Shown in pieces: positions 8,240 to 17,255 of a DNA stretch of 44,402 bases. Source of the stretch: Candidatus Poribacteria bacterium (lineage in GTDB: Bacteria; Poribacteria; WGA-4E; WGA-3G). The DNA lies in the NCBI GenBank assembly GCA_003635255.1, contig PYJC01000126.1, forward strand, positions 1 through 44,402, given 5' to 3'. Position 1 is the stretch's first letter. The number at the start of each line of letters is the position of its first letter. The notes under the pieces are model-generated. The model was not told where the DNA came from and made no database searches. It saw only the letters and a program-made list of their open reading frames with translations. The position numbers were made by a program, and so were the translations under genes.

Positions 8240-8689
8240 TCAATTTGCGCGTGTGAAAATTAAAATCACAATAACAACGCACAAGATCAGCACCCAATAC
8301 ATGGGAACAGAACTTTGGAAGAAGTCAAGAATGGTGTTTTTCTTTGTCATTTTCAGTGGGACGTAGTGGTCTCCGCCATTAACAACTGTCACAGGTTTAC
8401 CGAGTCGATCGCCGTATCCCTCTTTATAAATACTAATGAGATAACGACCTGCGGGGATACCTGATTTCTCATAGTCGCCGTTGGCATCGGTTGTTGCTAT
8501 ATATTCCTCTCCACTTGTGCCAACGATCCAGACTTCAACACCTTCAATTGGGTTTTGCATTTCGGTTGTATCAACAATCTGTCCGCGGACGGTGCCACCT
8601 TGTTGTGTGAAGTCGTCTTGTGCCAAGGCAATACCAACAAAGAGAACTATGTATCCAACGCAAATTAAGGCTAAATTTAAACGGGTCAT
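8240..8689 (-). CDS. CarboxypepD_reg-like secreted protein with a C-terminal membrane anchor
   Basis: 149 aa. A signal peptide spans residues 1-23 (LALICVGYIVLFVGIALA). Residues about 32-112 are a carboxypeptidase-regulatory-like Ig fold (GTVRGQIVD, GVEVWIVGTSGEEYIATTDANGDYEKSGIPAGRYLISIYKEGY, split here into its blocks). Residues about 128-146 form a transmembrane helix. It is probably a cell-surface or periplasmic adhesion or scaffold module and leads the operon with the barrel and the NTF2-like lipoprotein. Confidence 0.7.
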   Translation of the reverse strand: MTRLNLALICVGYIVLFVGIALAQDDFTQQGGTVRGQIVDTTEMQNPIEGVEVWIVGTSGEEYIATTDANGDYEKSGIPAGRYLISIYKEGYGDRLGKPVTVVNGGDHYVPLKMTKKNTILDFFQSSVPMYWVLILCVVIVILIFTRAN

Positions 8690-8739
8690 CTGATCTCTCC
8701 TCCTTTAATTTCGCGATTATCTTTTTTAAGGGGGACTAA

Positions 8740-9588
8740 CTATTTCCCCGCTTCCGCTAACAGACGCTGGAGGGTTCCACCTAAAATCTCTGCCTTGTCA
8801 GTCTCTGGAATAAAGGTGCAGTGCGTACGAAACGCCTCAAGTGCGTGCTGGTATGTCATGAAGTTCCGAACAACCGGATAATCAGATCCCCAACAGAGAC
8901 GACCGGGACCGAAATGTTCGTAGAGGGCGCGCACGATCCAATGCGTATCCGAATGCGGATAATCCCATGAGACCTGTGAGACATAAGCAAAGCCGGACAT
9001 CTTGATGTGAATGTTCGGGACATTTGCTGAGGCGAGTACTTGCTTGAGTTGCGGATATGGGTGTTCTTCACCTGCCCGCGCACCGCCCATGTGATGACAG
9101 AGGAATGGAATACTCGGAAACTCTGCAGCGATTTTACGGAGTGCCTCATGCTGATGGCTTCCCATAGCGATGCTGGCGATCAGCCCCATTTCGGATGTTG
9201 TGTGGAAGAAGCGTTCGCCTTCTTCCGAGAAAAACCAACTCCCATCGTCATCGCCTCTGAGGTAGTGTGTGTAGCCTTTGAGATTGTATGTTTCTGCTGC
9301 GGTTTTCAGTCGATCGGCTGCGCCATCGGTATGATACGTATCCGTCCATGAGCAGTCGACATCGGCGAATTGGATCAACCGTTCAGGGTAACGTTTGACG
9401 CACGCTGCGATGTAATCGTTATTGTCAGGATTCCTGTCGATGCGTGCGCAGACGAGTACTGCCTTGTCCACGTTATGCAGGTCCATTTCGTGGAGGAGTT
9501 GTTCGATTTTACCGCGGCTTTCGTCATCGGGGACGGGCGGTTGATAGGGCCACCGGGGCCATGCGTGTGTATGTGAATCGATTATCAT
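8740..9588 (-). CDS. Amidohydrolase-2 family metal-dependent hydrolase
   Basis: 282 aa, a complete TIM-barrel amidohydrolase. H6-x-H8 (DSHTHAW) opens the metal site, H165-H166 (LCHHMGG) and D236 (CWGSDYP) complete the expected set. The family includes decarboxylases of the ACMSD type and lactonases for sugar acids, and the substrate is not evident. It follows the BMP/ATPase pair on the same strand but with an 87-bp gap that contains a dispersed repeat, so co-transcription is uncertain. Confidence 0.8.
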   Translation of the reverse strand: MIIDSHTHAWPRWPYQPPVPDDESRGKIEQLLHEMDLHNVDKAVLVCARIDRNPDNNDYIAACVKRYPERLIQFADVDCSWTDTYHTDGAADRLKTAAETYNLKGYTHYLRGDDDGSWFFSEEGERFFHTTSEMGLIASIAMGSHQHEALRKIAAEFPSIPFLCHHMGGARAGEEHPYPQLKQVLASANVPNIHIKMSGFAYVSQVSWDYPHSDTHWIVRALYEHFGPGRLCWGSDYPVVRNFMTYQHALEAFRTHCTFIPETDKAEILGGTLQRLLAEAGK

Positions 9589-9667
9589 TTTTTCTCCTGC
9601 GTAATGTTTCTCTTCGCTGGTAAGGTCTCCAATTTCGCTGAATCAGGACTAGCGAAGTTTTTGACTT

Positions 9668-9701
9668 TTAACCCCCTAAATCCCCCTTATCAGGGGACTT
9701 T
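9668..9701. repeat. Dispersed palindromic repeat overlapping the end of the ABC ATPase gene
   Basis: TTAACCCCCTAAATCCCCCTT followed by ATCAGGGGACTTT recurs with one extra G at 24261-24295. CCCCCTTATCAGGGG is a hairpin. On the minus strand the unit supplies the last codons and the stop of the ABC ATPase. Confidence 0.8.
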
Positions 9702-11229
9702 GATTTAACCCCAGCATCAAGGCACCTAATTCCTGCTTGTTGGTTTCGGTAGGTTTTACAATACCAACAATTTTGCCGTCGTACATGACTGCGATTCTAT
9801 CGCTGAGATGGAGCAGTTCATCTAATTCAGAGGACACAAGTAAAACTGCTTTGCCGCGGTTGCGTGCGTAAATAAGTCGCGTATGGACGAATTCCGCCGC
9901 GTGGATGTCTAAGCCCCGCGTTGGATGCGCGGCAATAATAATTTCGGGGTTTGCTTCTAATTCGCGTGCAACAACGACTTTTTGTTGATTTCCACCGGAA
10001 AGCGTTCTAATCGGATGCGTGATATTCCCAACACGAATTTGGTATTTATCAAGTGCATTCAGAGCAGACCGTTGGATTGATTTACGGTGAAGCATTCCGT
10101 TGCGGCAATACCGTTTCTTTTTATGATGACCGATGATAAAGTTATCATCAATTCGATCCGCCAAACTAATGCCGTGCCGATGTCTGTCAGCGGGTATGTG
10201 CGCGACCCGCTCGCCGTTTAACGTGAGTGTTCCGCTATCAATTTCCCGTAAACCTGCCAGTACTTCAACGAGTTCTGTTTGTCCGTTCCCTTCTACACCT
10301 GCGATCCCAACGATTTCACCGGGGAACACTTCAAGGTTGATCTCGTTAAGGTGCCGTTTGTCGGGATTTCGATTTGAGAGTATATTTTTCCATTTACGCT
10401 TTTTTGCTGCGTCTGAACTTCTGGTGAGGGTAACCCCTTCCATGCGGAGCATCGGTGTTGTTGGTGCTGTCTGTTCTCTCGGTACAGAAGTTGGAATGAC
10501 AGGTTCACCGAGAATCATTTCCGCCAACGTCGCTGGATCGGTGTCGGTAATGGGGCAACTGTTGACGGCTTGCCCGCGCCACATCACTGTGACGGTATCA
10601 GCGATTGCCATGACTTCGTCGAGTTTATGTGTGATGATAATGAGACTCTTGCCTTCATGTTTGAGGCTGCGCATGCAATTGAAGAGCCCTTCGACCTCTT
10701 GCGGGGCAAGCACGGCTGTCGGCTCATCCATGATGAGGATGTCTGCACCGTGATAGAGGACTTTCAAAATTTCGGTATGCTGCTGCGTACCAATCGGCAG
10801 AGATTCAACGGGTGTGTCCAAGGGTACATCGAATTCAAGCTGCACAGCGAGTTCAGCAATCCGTTTTTCTGCTTGTTGGTAATCAAGTAGAGTGCCGAAT
10901 TTGCGGGGTTCTTTGGCAAGGACGATGTTTTGGAGCGCCGTGAAGACGGGGATGAGCGTGAAGTGTTGCTGCACCATCCCTAACCCGAGACGCATTGCAC
11001 GCCGTGGCGAGGGTATATTGACAGTATTTCCATTGACGAGTATTTTGCCTGCATCGGGTTGATACAGTCCGTAGAGGATCTTCATCAATGTGGATTTACC
11101 TGCACCGTTTTCACCGACAATGGCGTGAATCTCACCGCGTTGGAGCGCAAAGTTCACTGAGTCGTTTGCTTGTACTTCTCCAAATTGTTTACTGATGCCA
11201 TGCATCTCAATGATGGGTGCGTGTGTCAT
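9676..11229 (-). CDS. ABC transporter ATP-binding protein, BMP/nucleoside type (tandem ATPase)
   Basis: 517 aa with two ABC domains. The first (about 5-245) has Walker A GENGAGKST and Walker B ILIMDEPTAVL, with a degenerate signature (LPIGTQQHTEI). The second (about 265-510) has GVEGNGQTEL, signature LSGGNQQKVVVAREL and the Walker B region IIIAAHPTRGLDI typical of the sugar/nucleoside class. It starts 2 nt after the BMP gene. The two permease genes that normally complete such a transporter are not in this window. The final residues (QSPLIRGI) are encoded by a dispersed intergenic repeat, so the original C-terminus has been replaced. Confidence 0.9.
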   Translation of the reverse strand: MTHAPIIEMHGISKQFGEVQANDSVNFALQRGEIHAIVGENGAGKSTLMKILYGLYQPDAGKILVNGNTVNIPSPRRAMRLGLGMVQQHFTLIPVFTALQNIVLAKEPRKFGTLLDYQQAEKRIAELAVQLEFDVPLDTPVESLPIGTQQHTEILKVLYHGADILIMDEPTAVLAPQEVEGLFNCMRSLKHEGKSLIIITHKLDEVMAIADTVTVMWRGQAVNSCPITDTDPATLAEMILGEPVIPTSVPREQTAPTTPMLRMEGVTLTRSSDAAKKRKWKNILSNRNPDKRHLNEINLEVFPGEIVGIAGVEGNGQTELVEVLAGLREIDSGTLTLNGERVAHIPADRHRHGISLADRIDDNFIIGHHKKKRYCRNGMLHRKSIQRSALNALDKYQIRVGNITHPIRTLSGGNQQKVVVARELEANPEIIIAAHPTRGLDIHAAEFVHTRLIYARNRGKAVLLVSSELDELLHLSDRIAVMYDGKIVGIVKPTETNKQELGALMLGLNQSPLIRGI

Positions 11230-11231
11230 TT

Positions 11232-12209
11232 CTACTGCCGTTCATGCGGAACAACGATGTCGCCTGATATAATTTTCGCTTTGAACGCCTCAACCTGTTT
11301 CAAAATTTCGTCTGGGAGGAGTTCGCGATTCACATCGTCAACGATATACTCGACCCCTCCTTCTTTGAGTCCGTAATCTTTGCGTCCGCCGGAGAAATTT
11401 CCTTCTTGGACGCTCTTTATGGTTTCGTAGACTGATATTTCGACCCCTTTGATAACGCTTGTAAGGACTAAGCCCGGTGCGAGATTGTTGCCGTTAGAAT
11501 CTACCCAAATGATTGATTTTTTTCTGGTTTTTGCTGCTTCAAGGACACCCAGACCACTGGCTCCAGCGGCGGCGAGGATGACATCTATCCCTCTATTATA
11601 TTGCGCGAGGGCGAGTTCTTTGGCTTTTGCGGGGTCATTGAAGGCTTGTGGGGTAACACCGACGTAATCCGCCACGAATTCAATGTCAGGATTTGTCGCT
11701 TTAATGCCAGCACCGAAACCGATTTCAAATGCCTCGACCAGCGGTACCTTCATCCCGCCGATAAAGCCGATCTGCTTTGTTTCTGTTTTCAAGGCTGCGA
11801 TGACACCGGCAAGAAATGTCCCTTCGTGTGCGCGGTAGGTGAGCGACGCGACATTTGGCTGTTCAATTATCGCATCAATAAGCGCGAATTTGACATCTGG
11901 AAATTCACTGGCAACCCGTTTCATCGGTTCTTGAAAAAGGAAACCGACACCAATGATTAGATCATATTTGAGTTTTGCCAATCTACGGAGTGTCAATTCG
12001 GTATCTGTGCTTTGGCTTGGGGTGACCTCTGTCAGTTTGAATCCCCATTCGTCTTCCGCTTTTTTCGCGCCGGCATAGGCGGCATCGCAGAATGAGAGAT
12101 CCCCGCGCCCGGTAACATCGTAAATGAGTCCGACTTTCAGTGCCGCCGAAGATGTCTCTATTACGGCGAAACATGTTATACAGAGTGCAACAAAAATTTT
12201 TATGCGCAA
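11232..12209 (-). CDS. BMP-family (PnrA/Med-like) periplasmic substrate-binding protein
   Basis: 325 aa from TTG 12209, which has an AAGGA site and opens a signal peptide (RIKIFVALCITCFAVIE, cleavage near SSA). An upstream in-frame start at 12263 would fall at the predicted transcription start. BMP hallmarks are KVGLIYDVTGRGDLSF, ALIDAIIE, EGTFLAGVIAALKT, IGFIGGM and IIWVDSNGNN. BMP proteins bind purine nucleosides, or in some cases other ligands, for an ABC importer. The gene lies directly before the matching ATPase. No convincing lipobox is seen, so the protein is probably soluble in the periplasm. Confidence 0.88.
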   Translation of the reverse strand: MRIKIFVALCITCFAVIETSSAALKVGLIYDVTGRGDLSFCDAAYAGAKKAEDEWGFKLTEVTPSQSTDTELTLRRLAKLKYDLIIGVGFLFQEPMKRVASEFPDVKFALIDAIIEQPNVASLTYRAHEGTFLAGVIAALKTETKQIGFIGGMKVPLVEAFEIGFGAGIKATNPDIEFVADYVGVTPQAFNDPAKAKELALAQYNRGIDVILAAAGASGLGVLEAAKTRKKSIIWVDSNGNNLAPGLVLTSVIKGVEISVYETIKSVQEGNFSGGRKDYGLKEGGVEYIVDDVNRELLPDEILKQVEAFKAKIISGDIVVPHERQ

Positions 12210-12271
12210 AATATTTTCCTTTCCATCCAGTAATTTTGGATAAATCGGGAAGGGGTGGTTCATTACTATCT

Positions 12272-12300
12272 ATCATATATCATAGCAGCTTCAAATGCAA
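12272..12300 (-). promoter_or_regulatory. Promoter for the BMP-ATPase pair
   Basis: On the minus strand, TTGCAT (12295-12300) and TATGAT (12272-12277) are separated by 17 nt. Confidence 0.6.
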
Positions 12301-12325
12301 GTGTTATTACTTTCTGAACTTCTTG

Positions 12326-12354
12326 TTGACTTTTTTGTTTTTTAAAGGTATTCT
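12326..12354 (+). promoter_or_regulatory. Probable promoter for the LamG-like pair
   Basis: TTGACT (12326-12331) and TATTCT (12349-12354) are separated by 17 nt, 84 bp ahead of the first LamG-like start codon. Confidence 0.5.
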
Positions 12355-12437
12355 ATTTATGAAATTCTCACTGTTGTAATAGTGAGGAATGGATTGACGA
12401 GTGTCTATATTCTATTGACAAAAATGGAGGAGAGACT

Positions 12438-13118
12438 ATGAGAACAGTTATCACAGTGCCGAAGTTAGCGGCATTGAGTCTCGTTGTGCTTTTCGGTGTG
12501 GCGCTTTCGCTGCCGACGTATGCAGGTACCCAATTGTGGGACTTTGAGGAGAAGCACGATGATTGGAAAGTTGCGAATGGAGAGTGGGAAATCGCAAAAG
12601 GTGTTTACCATGTTGACAAGGGTGGACAAGCCGAACACTCGCTCGTCGGTGAAGAGGACTGGGATAATTACACGATTGAAGCGAAAGTCCGATTGGACAC
12701 TCACCATTGGGCAGGTATCGTTTTTCGGGCAGAAAGCGAGATGGAGTACTATGTCTACTATCTCAACGTCCCGAATAATAAGACCGAACTCTGGCGACAC
12801 AAAGAAGGTGGTTGGGCTTCCCGCGACAACATCGCGCAGATTCCAGCTGTCGAAAAGGTCCAGATAAAGAACGGCGAATGGATTGATATGAAGGTCGTCG
12901 TTGAGGGTAGTGAATTTCAGATCCACCTCAATGGTAAACTTCAAGGTGAACATAAAGATGATATGTACAAAACTGGCCAAGTCGGTGTTTGGGCATGGGA
13001 GACCGAGGCGAGTTTTGATGATTTTACCGTTTATGGTGATAATATCGAGGATACCCTCGCCGTTGATCCGAGTCGCAAACTCGCAACGACATGGGCGCGC
13101 CTCAAACGGGATTACTAA
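12438..13118 (+). CDS. Secreted LamG/DUF1080-like protein with a KLATTW tail (copy 1)
   Basis: 226 aa. Signal peptide at 1-29 (LAALSLVVLFGVALSLPTYA). The mature part is a concanavalin-like beta sandwich of the LamG/DUF1080 type (LWDFEEKHDDW, WAGIVFRAESEMEYYVYYL, GQVGVWAWETEASFDDF), a fold that often binds or hydrolyses glycans. No catalytic residues are recognised. It ends in VDPSRKLATTWARLKRDY, the tail shared by three other secreted proteins of the window. It is a tandem paralogue of the next gene, about 60% identical by eye. The ribosome site is GGAGGAGAG. Confidence 0.78.
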   Translation: MRTVITVPKLAALSLVVLFGVALSLPTYAGTQLWDFEEKHDDWKVANGEWEIAKGVYHVDKGGQAEHSLVGEEDWDNYTIEAKVRLDTHHWAGIVFRAESEMEYYVYYLNVPNNKTELWRHKEGGWASRDNIAQIPAVEKVQIKNGEWIDMKVVVEGSEFQIHLNGKLQGEHKDDMYKTGQVGVWAWETEASFDDFTVYGDNIEDTLAVDPSRKLATTWARLKRDY

Positions 13119-13205
13119 TTTTGCGTAAGATTTTGCCTCAGAAGTTTTCTATGTGAAACCGCGTTGAAGGCTTTTGAGGCAATTCTGTATAAAAGGAGCG
13201 GTAGC

Positions 13206-13874
13206 ATGAAATATCTGTTTTTAACTGTTGTAAGTTGTTGTTTTCTCGTACTCGTAGCTTCCTTGGCTTTTGCAGGCGAACAGACGTGGTCATTTGATTC
13301 AGATGCGGACGATTGGGAAGTTGCTAACGGTGTTTGGAGTGTTGAAGATGGCACTTATAAACTCGCTAAAGGCGGTAGAGCCGAACACTCGCTCGTCGGT
13401 GATGCCGGATGGGAAGATTACACCGTTGAAGCGAAAGTCCGACTCGATGAGGGGAACTGGGCGGGTGTTGTCTTCCGCGCACAGAGCGAGATGGAATACT
13501 ACGTCTACTATCTCAACGTCCCGAATAACAAGACGGAACTCTGGCGGCATAAGCAAAGTGCGTGGGATTCCCGTGATAAGATCGGCGAACTTCCAGGTGC
13601 CAACATCACAGTCGCGAACGATGAATGGTTTGACATGCGGATCGTTGTGGAAGGCACGTCGATGAAACTCTGGATTAACGGTGAAGAACAGGGTGAACTC
13701 AAGGATGAAACCGGTGCCGGGTACGCTGCTGGCCAAGCGGGTGTCTGGGCATGGGAGACCGCCGCGAGTTTTGATGATGTTACTGTTTCTGGCGATGCTA
13801 TTGCTGGGCTTACGCCGGTGGAGCCGCAGGATAAATTGGCTACGACGTGGGGTCGCCTCAAACAGCGTTTTTAG
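13206..13874 (+). CDS. Secreted LamG/DUF1080-like protein with a KLATTW tail (copy 2)
   Basis: 222 aa from ATG 13206, chosen over an upstream in-frame start because AAGGAG stands 7-8 nt ahead and a signal peptide begins there (MKYLFLTVVSCCFLVLVASL). It has the same beta-sandwich domain as copy 1, including the strictly kept block YYVYYLNVPNNKTELWRHK. The C-terminus is VEPQDKLATTWGRLKQRF. It lies 87 bp after copy 1 and 40 bp before the TPR gene; the three are probably one transcript. Confidence 0.78.
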   Translation: MKYLFLTVVSCCFLVLVASLAFAGEQTWSFDSDADDWEVANGVWSVEDGTYKLAKGGRAEHSLVGDAGWEDYTVEAKVRLDEGNWAGVVFRAQSEMEYYVYYLNVPNNKTELWRHKQSAWDSRDKIGELPGANITVANDEWFDMRIVVEGTSMKLWINGEEQGELKDETGAGYAAGQAGVWAWETAASFDDVTVSGDAIAGLTPVEPQDKLATTWGRLKQRF

Positions 13875-13914
13875 ACGGCGTTTCATCACTTGAGCATAGG
13901 GAGGACGGTAGCAA

Positions 13915-15747
13915 GTGGCACCGAAACTTTCCTATTACGCAGTTGTATGGGTGGTACTCATCGGGTGCCACCTTACCTTATGGCAATTGCCAGCCGCGTT
14001 CTGCCAAGAGAGACCTGATGCTTCGGACATCACAGCACAGATTCGGGACTATAAAACACAATTGGCTGCGGATGGCACTCAGACTGAAATTCGCTTGAAA
14101 CTTGCGAAGGTGTATCTACGAATTGAGGCTTACGCCGAGGCGGTTGATGTGTATCAGCAAGTGATAACGATTGCTGAACCAAACGGAGTTCCTGGAATTC
14201 CAACGATCACATCGGATTCGGATGCCTCGGAGGCTTACTACGGTTTGGGATTGGCGTATACTGGGCTTGAAAAGTTTGAAGATGCTATAGCCGCATATCA
14301 GCAAGCCATTGTGTATGCACCGGATTCGGCATATATCCACGCAGCTTTGGGGAGTGCTTACGCCAGCACACACCGGTACACCGAGGCACTCGACGCTTAC
14401 AAAGTGGCGGTCGCGTTAAATTCCAGTGATGAGATGATTCATCATCAGTTGGGAAATGTCTATAGTAAGCGCGGAGAACACACGGCGGCAATACGACATC
14501 AATTACAGGCGATCACCCTCGCCCCGCAATTCGCAGCTGCGCACTATCAGTTAGGACTGCTTTACGCACAGCAGCAGCAGTGGACTGACGCTATCAGCGC
14601 GTATCGCACGGCATATCAGAACGATCCAGCACTCGTTGAGTCACTCTATAATCTTGCACAGGCGTATCTCCGTACTGGGGATACTGCATCGGCGCGTGAA
14701 CAGATGGCACTGTTTGAGAAGCGGAAAGCGGCACTCACTCCGCTGCACGAGTTGCGGGGTGCACTACAGCGGACACAAGGCGCGGCGGAACGATCACAGC
14801 TGCTTGGCAACATTGGTAGGCACTATCTTAAAGGCGGAGATTATGAAAAAGCCGTCTGGGAGTACCAAAAAGCACTCGGAATGAACCCGAAATTGGTTGC
14901 TGCTTACAACGGTATTGGTGTTGCCTATACGATGCTTGAAGAATACGAGGCGGCGATCGCTGCACAAGAGAGGGCGTTGGAGCTTCAACCGGATTTCGCG
15001 AAAGCACACGCAGGTCTCGGTTTAGCATATCTCAGACAGCATAAAACGGAACTTGCGCTAATACATTACCGTCAGGCAGTCGCACTGGACCCCCAATTTT
15101 TGGAAGCGCGTCAAAAAATCGCTATAATTTTGCTGAATGACGGGCGTTATGCGGAAGCGACTGATGCATATTTGACAATTGTCAGGTTGAATCCGGACGA
15201 TCCTGAGGCATATCATAACTTGGGATTGTGCTATGCACATCGAGCCAGAGCGGGTGATGATACCTCTGAAAATTTGACAACTGCAGCATTGGTAGCACTT
15301 GAGAAGGCTGTTGCGCTTTCCGTATCAGGGATTCGTGATGTGGAACCGCCTATTCAGCCGTCATTTTTGACGGAAACCTATTATCTGATCGGTGAACTTC
15401 GGGCGAGTCAAGGCGATTTCGGTGCGGCAGAGGAGGCTTACTTGTCGTCTGGTTTACCGAAGGCGTATCATGCTTTAGCGCAGTTAAGCGCGAAGTTTGC
15501 GAGCCGACGTAAAGCAGATGCTAAACGCCATGTAACGTTAGAAACAGCGCAACGTTATGCAAAGAAAGCGGTTCATTTGGATCCGAATGTTGCAAGTTAT
15601 TACAATACACTTGCACTCATTGAATTCCGGCGCGGCGATTATCGGCAAGCCGAGCGGGCGATCCGAAAGGCATTAGCACTTGAACCGGAGAACCCTAACT
15701 ACCAACAAGGGTTGAAGCAGATTTCTGATAAATTAGCGGTAGAATGA
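13915..15747 (+). CDS. Large secreted TPR-repeat protein
   Basis: 610 aa from a GTG start preceded by AGGGAGG. N-terminal signal peptide at about 1-31 (hydrophobic YYAVVWVVLIGCHLTLW, then AAFCQ). The remainder is a chain of about 10-12 tetratricopeptide repeats, for example AYYGLGLAYTGLEKFEDAIA and AYNGIGVAYTMLEEYEAAIA. A less regular stretch lies around residues 455-510. TPR solenoids mediate protein-protein contacts. The position behind two LamG-like proteins suggests an envelope scaffold, but no partner can be named. Confidence 0.85.
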   Translation: MAPKLSYYAVVWVVLIGCHLTLWQLPAAFCQERPDASDITAQIRDYKTQLAADGTQTEIRLKLAKVYLRIEAYAEAVDVYQQVITIAEPNGVPGIPTITSDSDASEAYYGLGLAYTGLEKFEDAIAAYQQAIVYAPDSAYIHAALGSAYASTHRYTEALDAYKVAVALNSSDEMIHHQLGNVYSKRGEHTAAIRHQLQAITLAPQFAAAHYQLGLLYAQQQQWTDAISAYRTAYQNDPALVESLYNLAQAYLRTGDTASAREQMALFEKRKAALTPLHELRGALQRTQGAAERSQLLGNIGRHYLKGGDYEKAVWEYQKALGMNPKLVAAYNGIGVAYTMLEEYEAAIAAQERALELQPDFAKAHAGLGLAYLRQHKTELALIHYRQAVALDPQFLEARQKIAIILLNDGRYAEATDAYLTIVRLNPDDPEAYHNLGLCYAHRARAGDDTSENLTTAALVALEKAVALSVSGIRDVEPPIQPSFLTETYYLIGELRASQGDFGAAEEAYLSSGLPKAYHALAQLSAKFASRRKADAKRHVTLETAQRYAKKAVHLDPNVASYYNTLALIEFRRGDYRQAERAIRKALALEPENPNYQQGLKQISDKLAVE

Positions 15748-15793
15748 CTACGCGTTCCTCTTACTGATTGCTGATTAAAATGGAAGGATTTTC

Positions 15794-17239
15794 ATGGCAT
15801 ACGATAGCCTTGCAGCGTTTGTGAAAGCCTTGGATCGGGCAGGCGAGCTCAAACGCATTAAAACAACTGTATCTCCTGACCTTGAGATTGCTGAGATCAC
15901 CGATCGCGTGAGTAAAGCGGAGGGGCCTGCCTTGCTGTTTGAAAAGGTTGAGGGTAGCGAGATGCCGCTTCTTATTAATACCTACGGCTCGTTTCAACGG
16001 ATGGCGATGGCACTCGGTGTTGATGATCTCGGACAGGTCGCATCGGAAATTGAGAGTATGATTAAATTAGATGCCCCTGATTCCCTCCTTGATAAAGTGA
16101 AAATTCTTCGGATGCTGTCCCAACTGACGAATTTTCCACCGAAAACAGTAAAGAAAGGCGCGTGTCAAGAGGTCGTACGGACAGGTGAAGATGCTTCCTT
16201 GGATGTCTTGCCGCTCATTAAATGTTGGCCCCTTGATGCTGACCGCTATATCACCTTGCCCCAAGTTTTTACACATAGTCTCAAAACAGGTCAACGAAAT
16301 GTTGGGACGTATCGTTTGCAGAAGATAACCCCACATGCGTTAGCGATGCATTGGCAGATTCACCACGATGGTGCGGCGCATCATCGCGAATATCGTCAAG
16401 CGGGACAACAGATGCCCGTGGCTATCGCGCTCGGTGGTGATCCGGTGATGTCTTATATCGGTACAGCACCACTTCCATCCGGTATTGATGAACTCCTATT
16501 TGCTGGATTCCTCCGAAAATCGAATGTGGAGATGGTGCCTGCTAAGACGATTGATATGCTGGTGCCTGCGGATGCGGACATCGTGATTGAAGGATATATT
16601 GAACCGGATGAGACCTGTATAGAGGGACCTTTCGGGGACCATACAGGGTTTTATTCCTTAGCAGATGAATATCCTTTAATGCACATCACGGCGATTACGC
16701 ATCGTAAAAACCCTATCTATCAGACGATCATTGTTGGTAAGCCGCCGATGGAGGACTGCTACATGGGGAAGGCGACTGAGCGGATCTTCATGCCGTTGAT
16801 TAAGACGCAGCTACCGGAACTCGTGGATATGAATCTACCCTTGTTCGGTGTATTCCACAATTTCGCGCTGATTTCTATTGACAAACGCTACCCTTATCAG
16901 GCGAAGAAGATGATGCACAGTTTCTGGGGACTCGGGCAGCTGATGTTCAGTAAAATCATCATCGTTGTCGATAAAGAAGTGGATGTCCAGAATGTCGAAG
17001 AGGTGCTTTTCTATGTGGGAAGCAATGTTGATCCGAAAAGAGATGTGACAATCGTCGAAGGACCTGTTGATGTATTGGATCACGCTTCCCCGCTTATGGG
17101 TGCTGGATCTAAGATGGGCATTGATGCGACGACGAAGTGGGCAGAAGAGGGATATCAACGCGAGTGGCCCGAGGAGATTCGGATGTCTGATGAGATCATC
17201 GCGTTGGTTGATGAGAAATGGAAGAAGTATGGGTTTTGA
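15794..17239 (+). CDS. UbiD-family (prenylated-FMN) decarboxylase
   Basis: 481 aa, normal length for the family. The diagnostic EGPFGDHTGFY block and the later QTIIVGKPPMEDCYMGKA and NLPLFGVFHNFALISI blocks identify a UbiD enzyme, which removes an aromatic carboxyl group using prenylated FMN made by UbiX. The size and the presence of mqnE and mqnA in the window fit the menaquinone branch that decarboxylates dihydroxynaphthoate (SCO4490-like, MqnL), but a ubiquinone- or xenobiotic-type role cannot be excluded. No ubiX is in the window. The ribosome site is GGAAGGA. Confidence 0.85.
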   Translation: MAYDSLAAFVKALDRAGELKRIKTTVSPDLEIAEITDRVSKAEGPALLFEKVEGSEMPLLINTYGSFQRMAMALGVDDLGQVASEIESMIKLDAPDSLLDKVKILRMLSQLTNFPPKTVKKGACQEVVRTGEDASLDVLPLIKCWPLDADRYITLPQVFTHSLKTGQRNVGTYRLQKITPHALAMHWQIHHDGAAHHREYRQAGQQMPVAIALGGDPVMSYIGTAPLPSGIDELLFAGFLRKSNVEMVPAKTIDMLVPADADIVIEGYIEPDETCIEGPFGDHTGFYSLADEYPLMHITAITHRKNPIYQTIIVGKPPMEDCYMGKATERIFMPLIKTQLPELVDMNLPLFGVFHNFALISIDKRYPYQAKKMMHSFWGLGQLMFSKIIIVVDKEVDVQNVEEVLFYVGSNVDPKRDVTIVEGPVDVLDHASPLMGAGSKMGIDATTKWAEEGYQREWPEEIRMSDEIIALVDEKWKKYGF

Positions 17240-17255
17240 GAAATAGGAGAAAACG

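Noticed and set aside
10133..10753. 206-aa plus-strand frame inside the ABC ATPase
   Set aside because: Antisense shadow of a clear ABC gene.
12465..12980. 171-aa minus-strand frame opposite the LamG-like gene, and similarly 13299-13889
   Set aside because: Shadow frames of the real plus-strand genes, no ribosome site, low-complexity composition.
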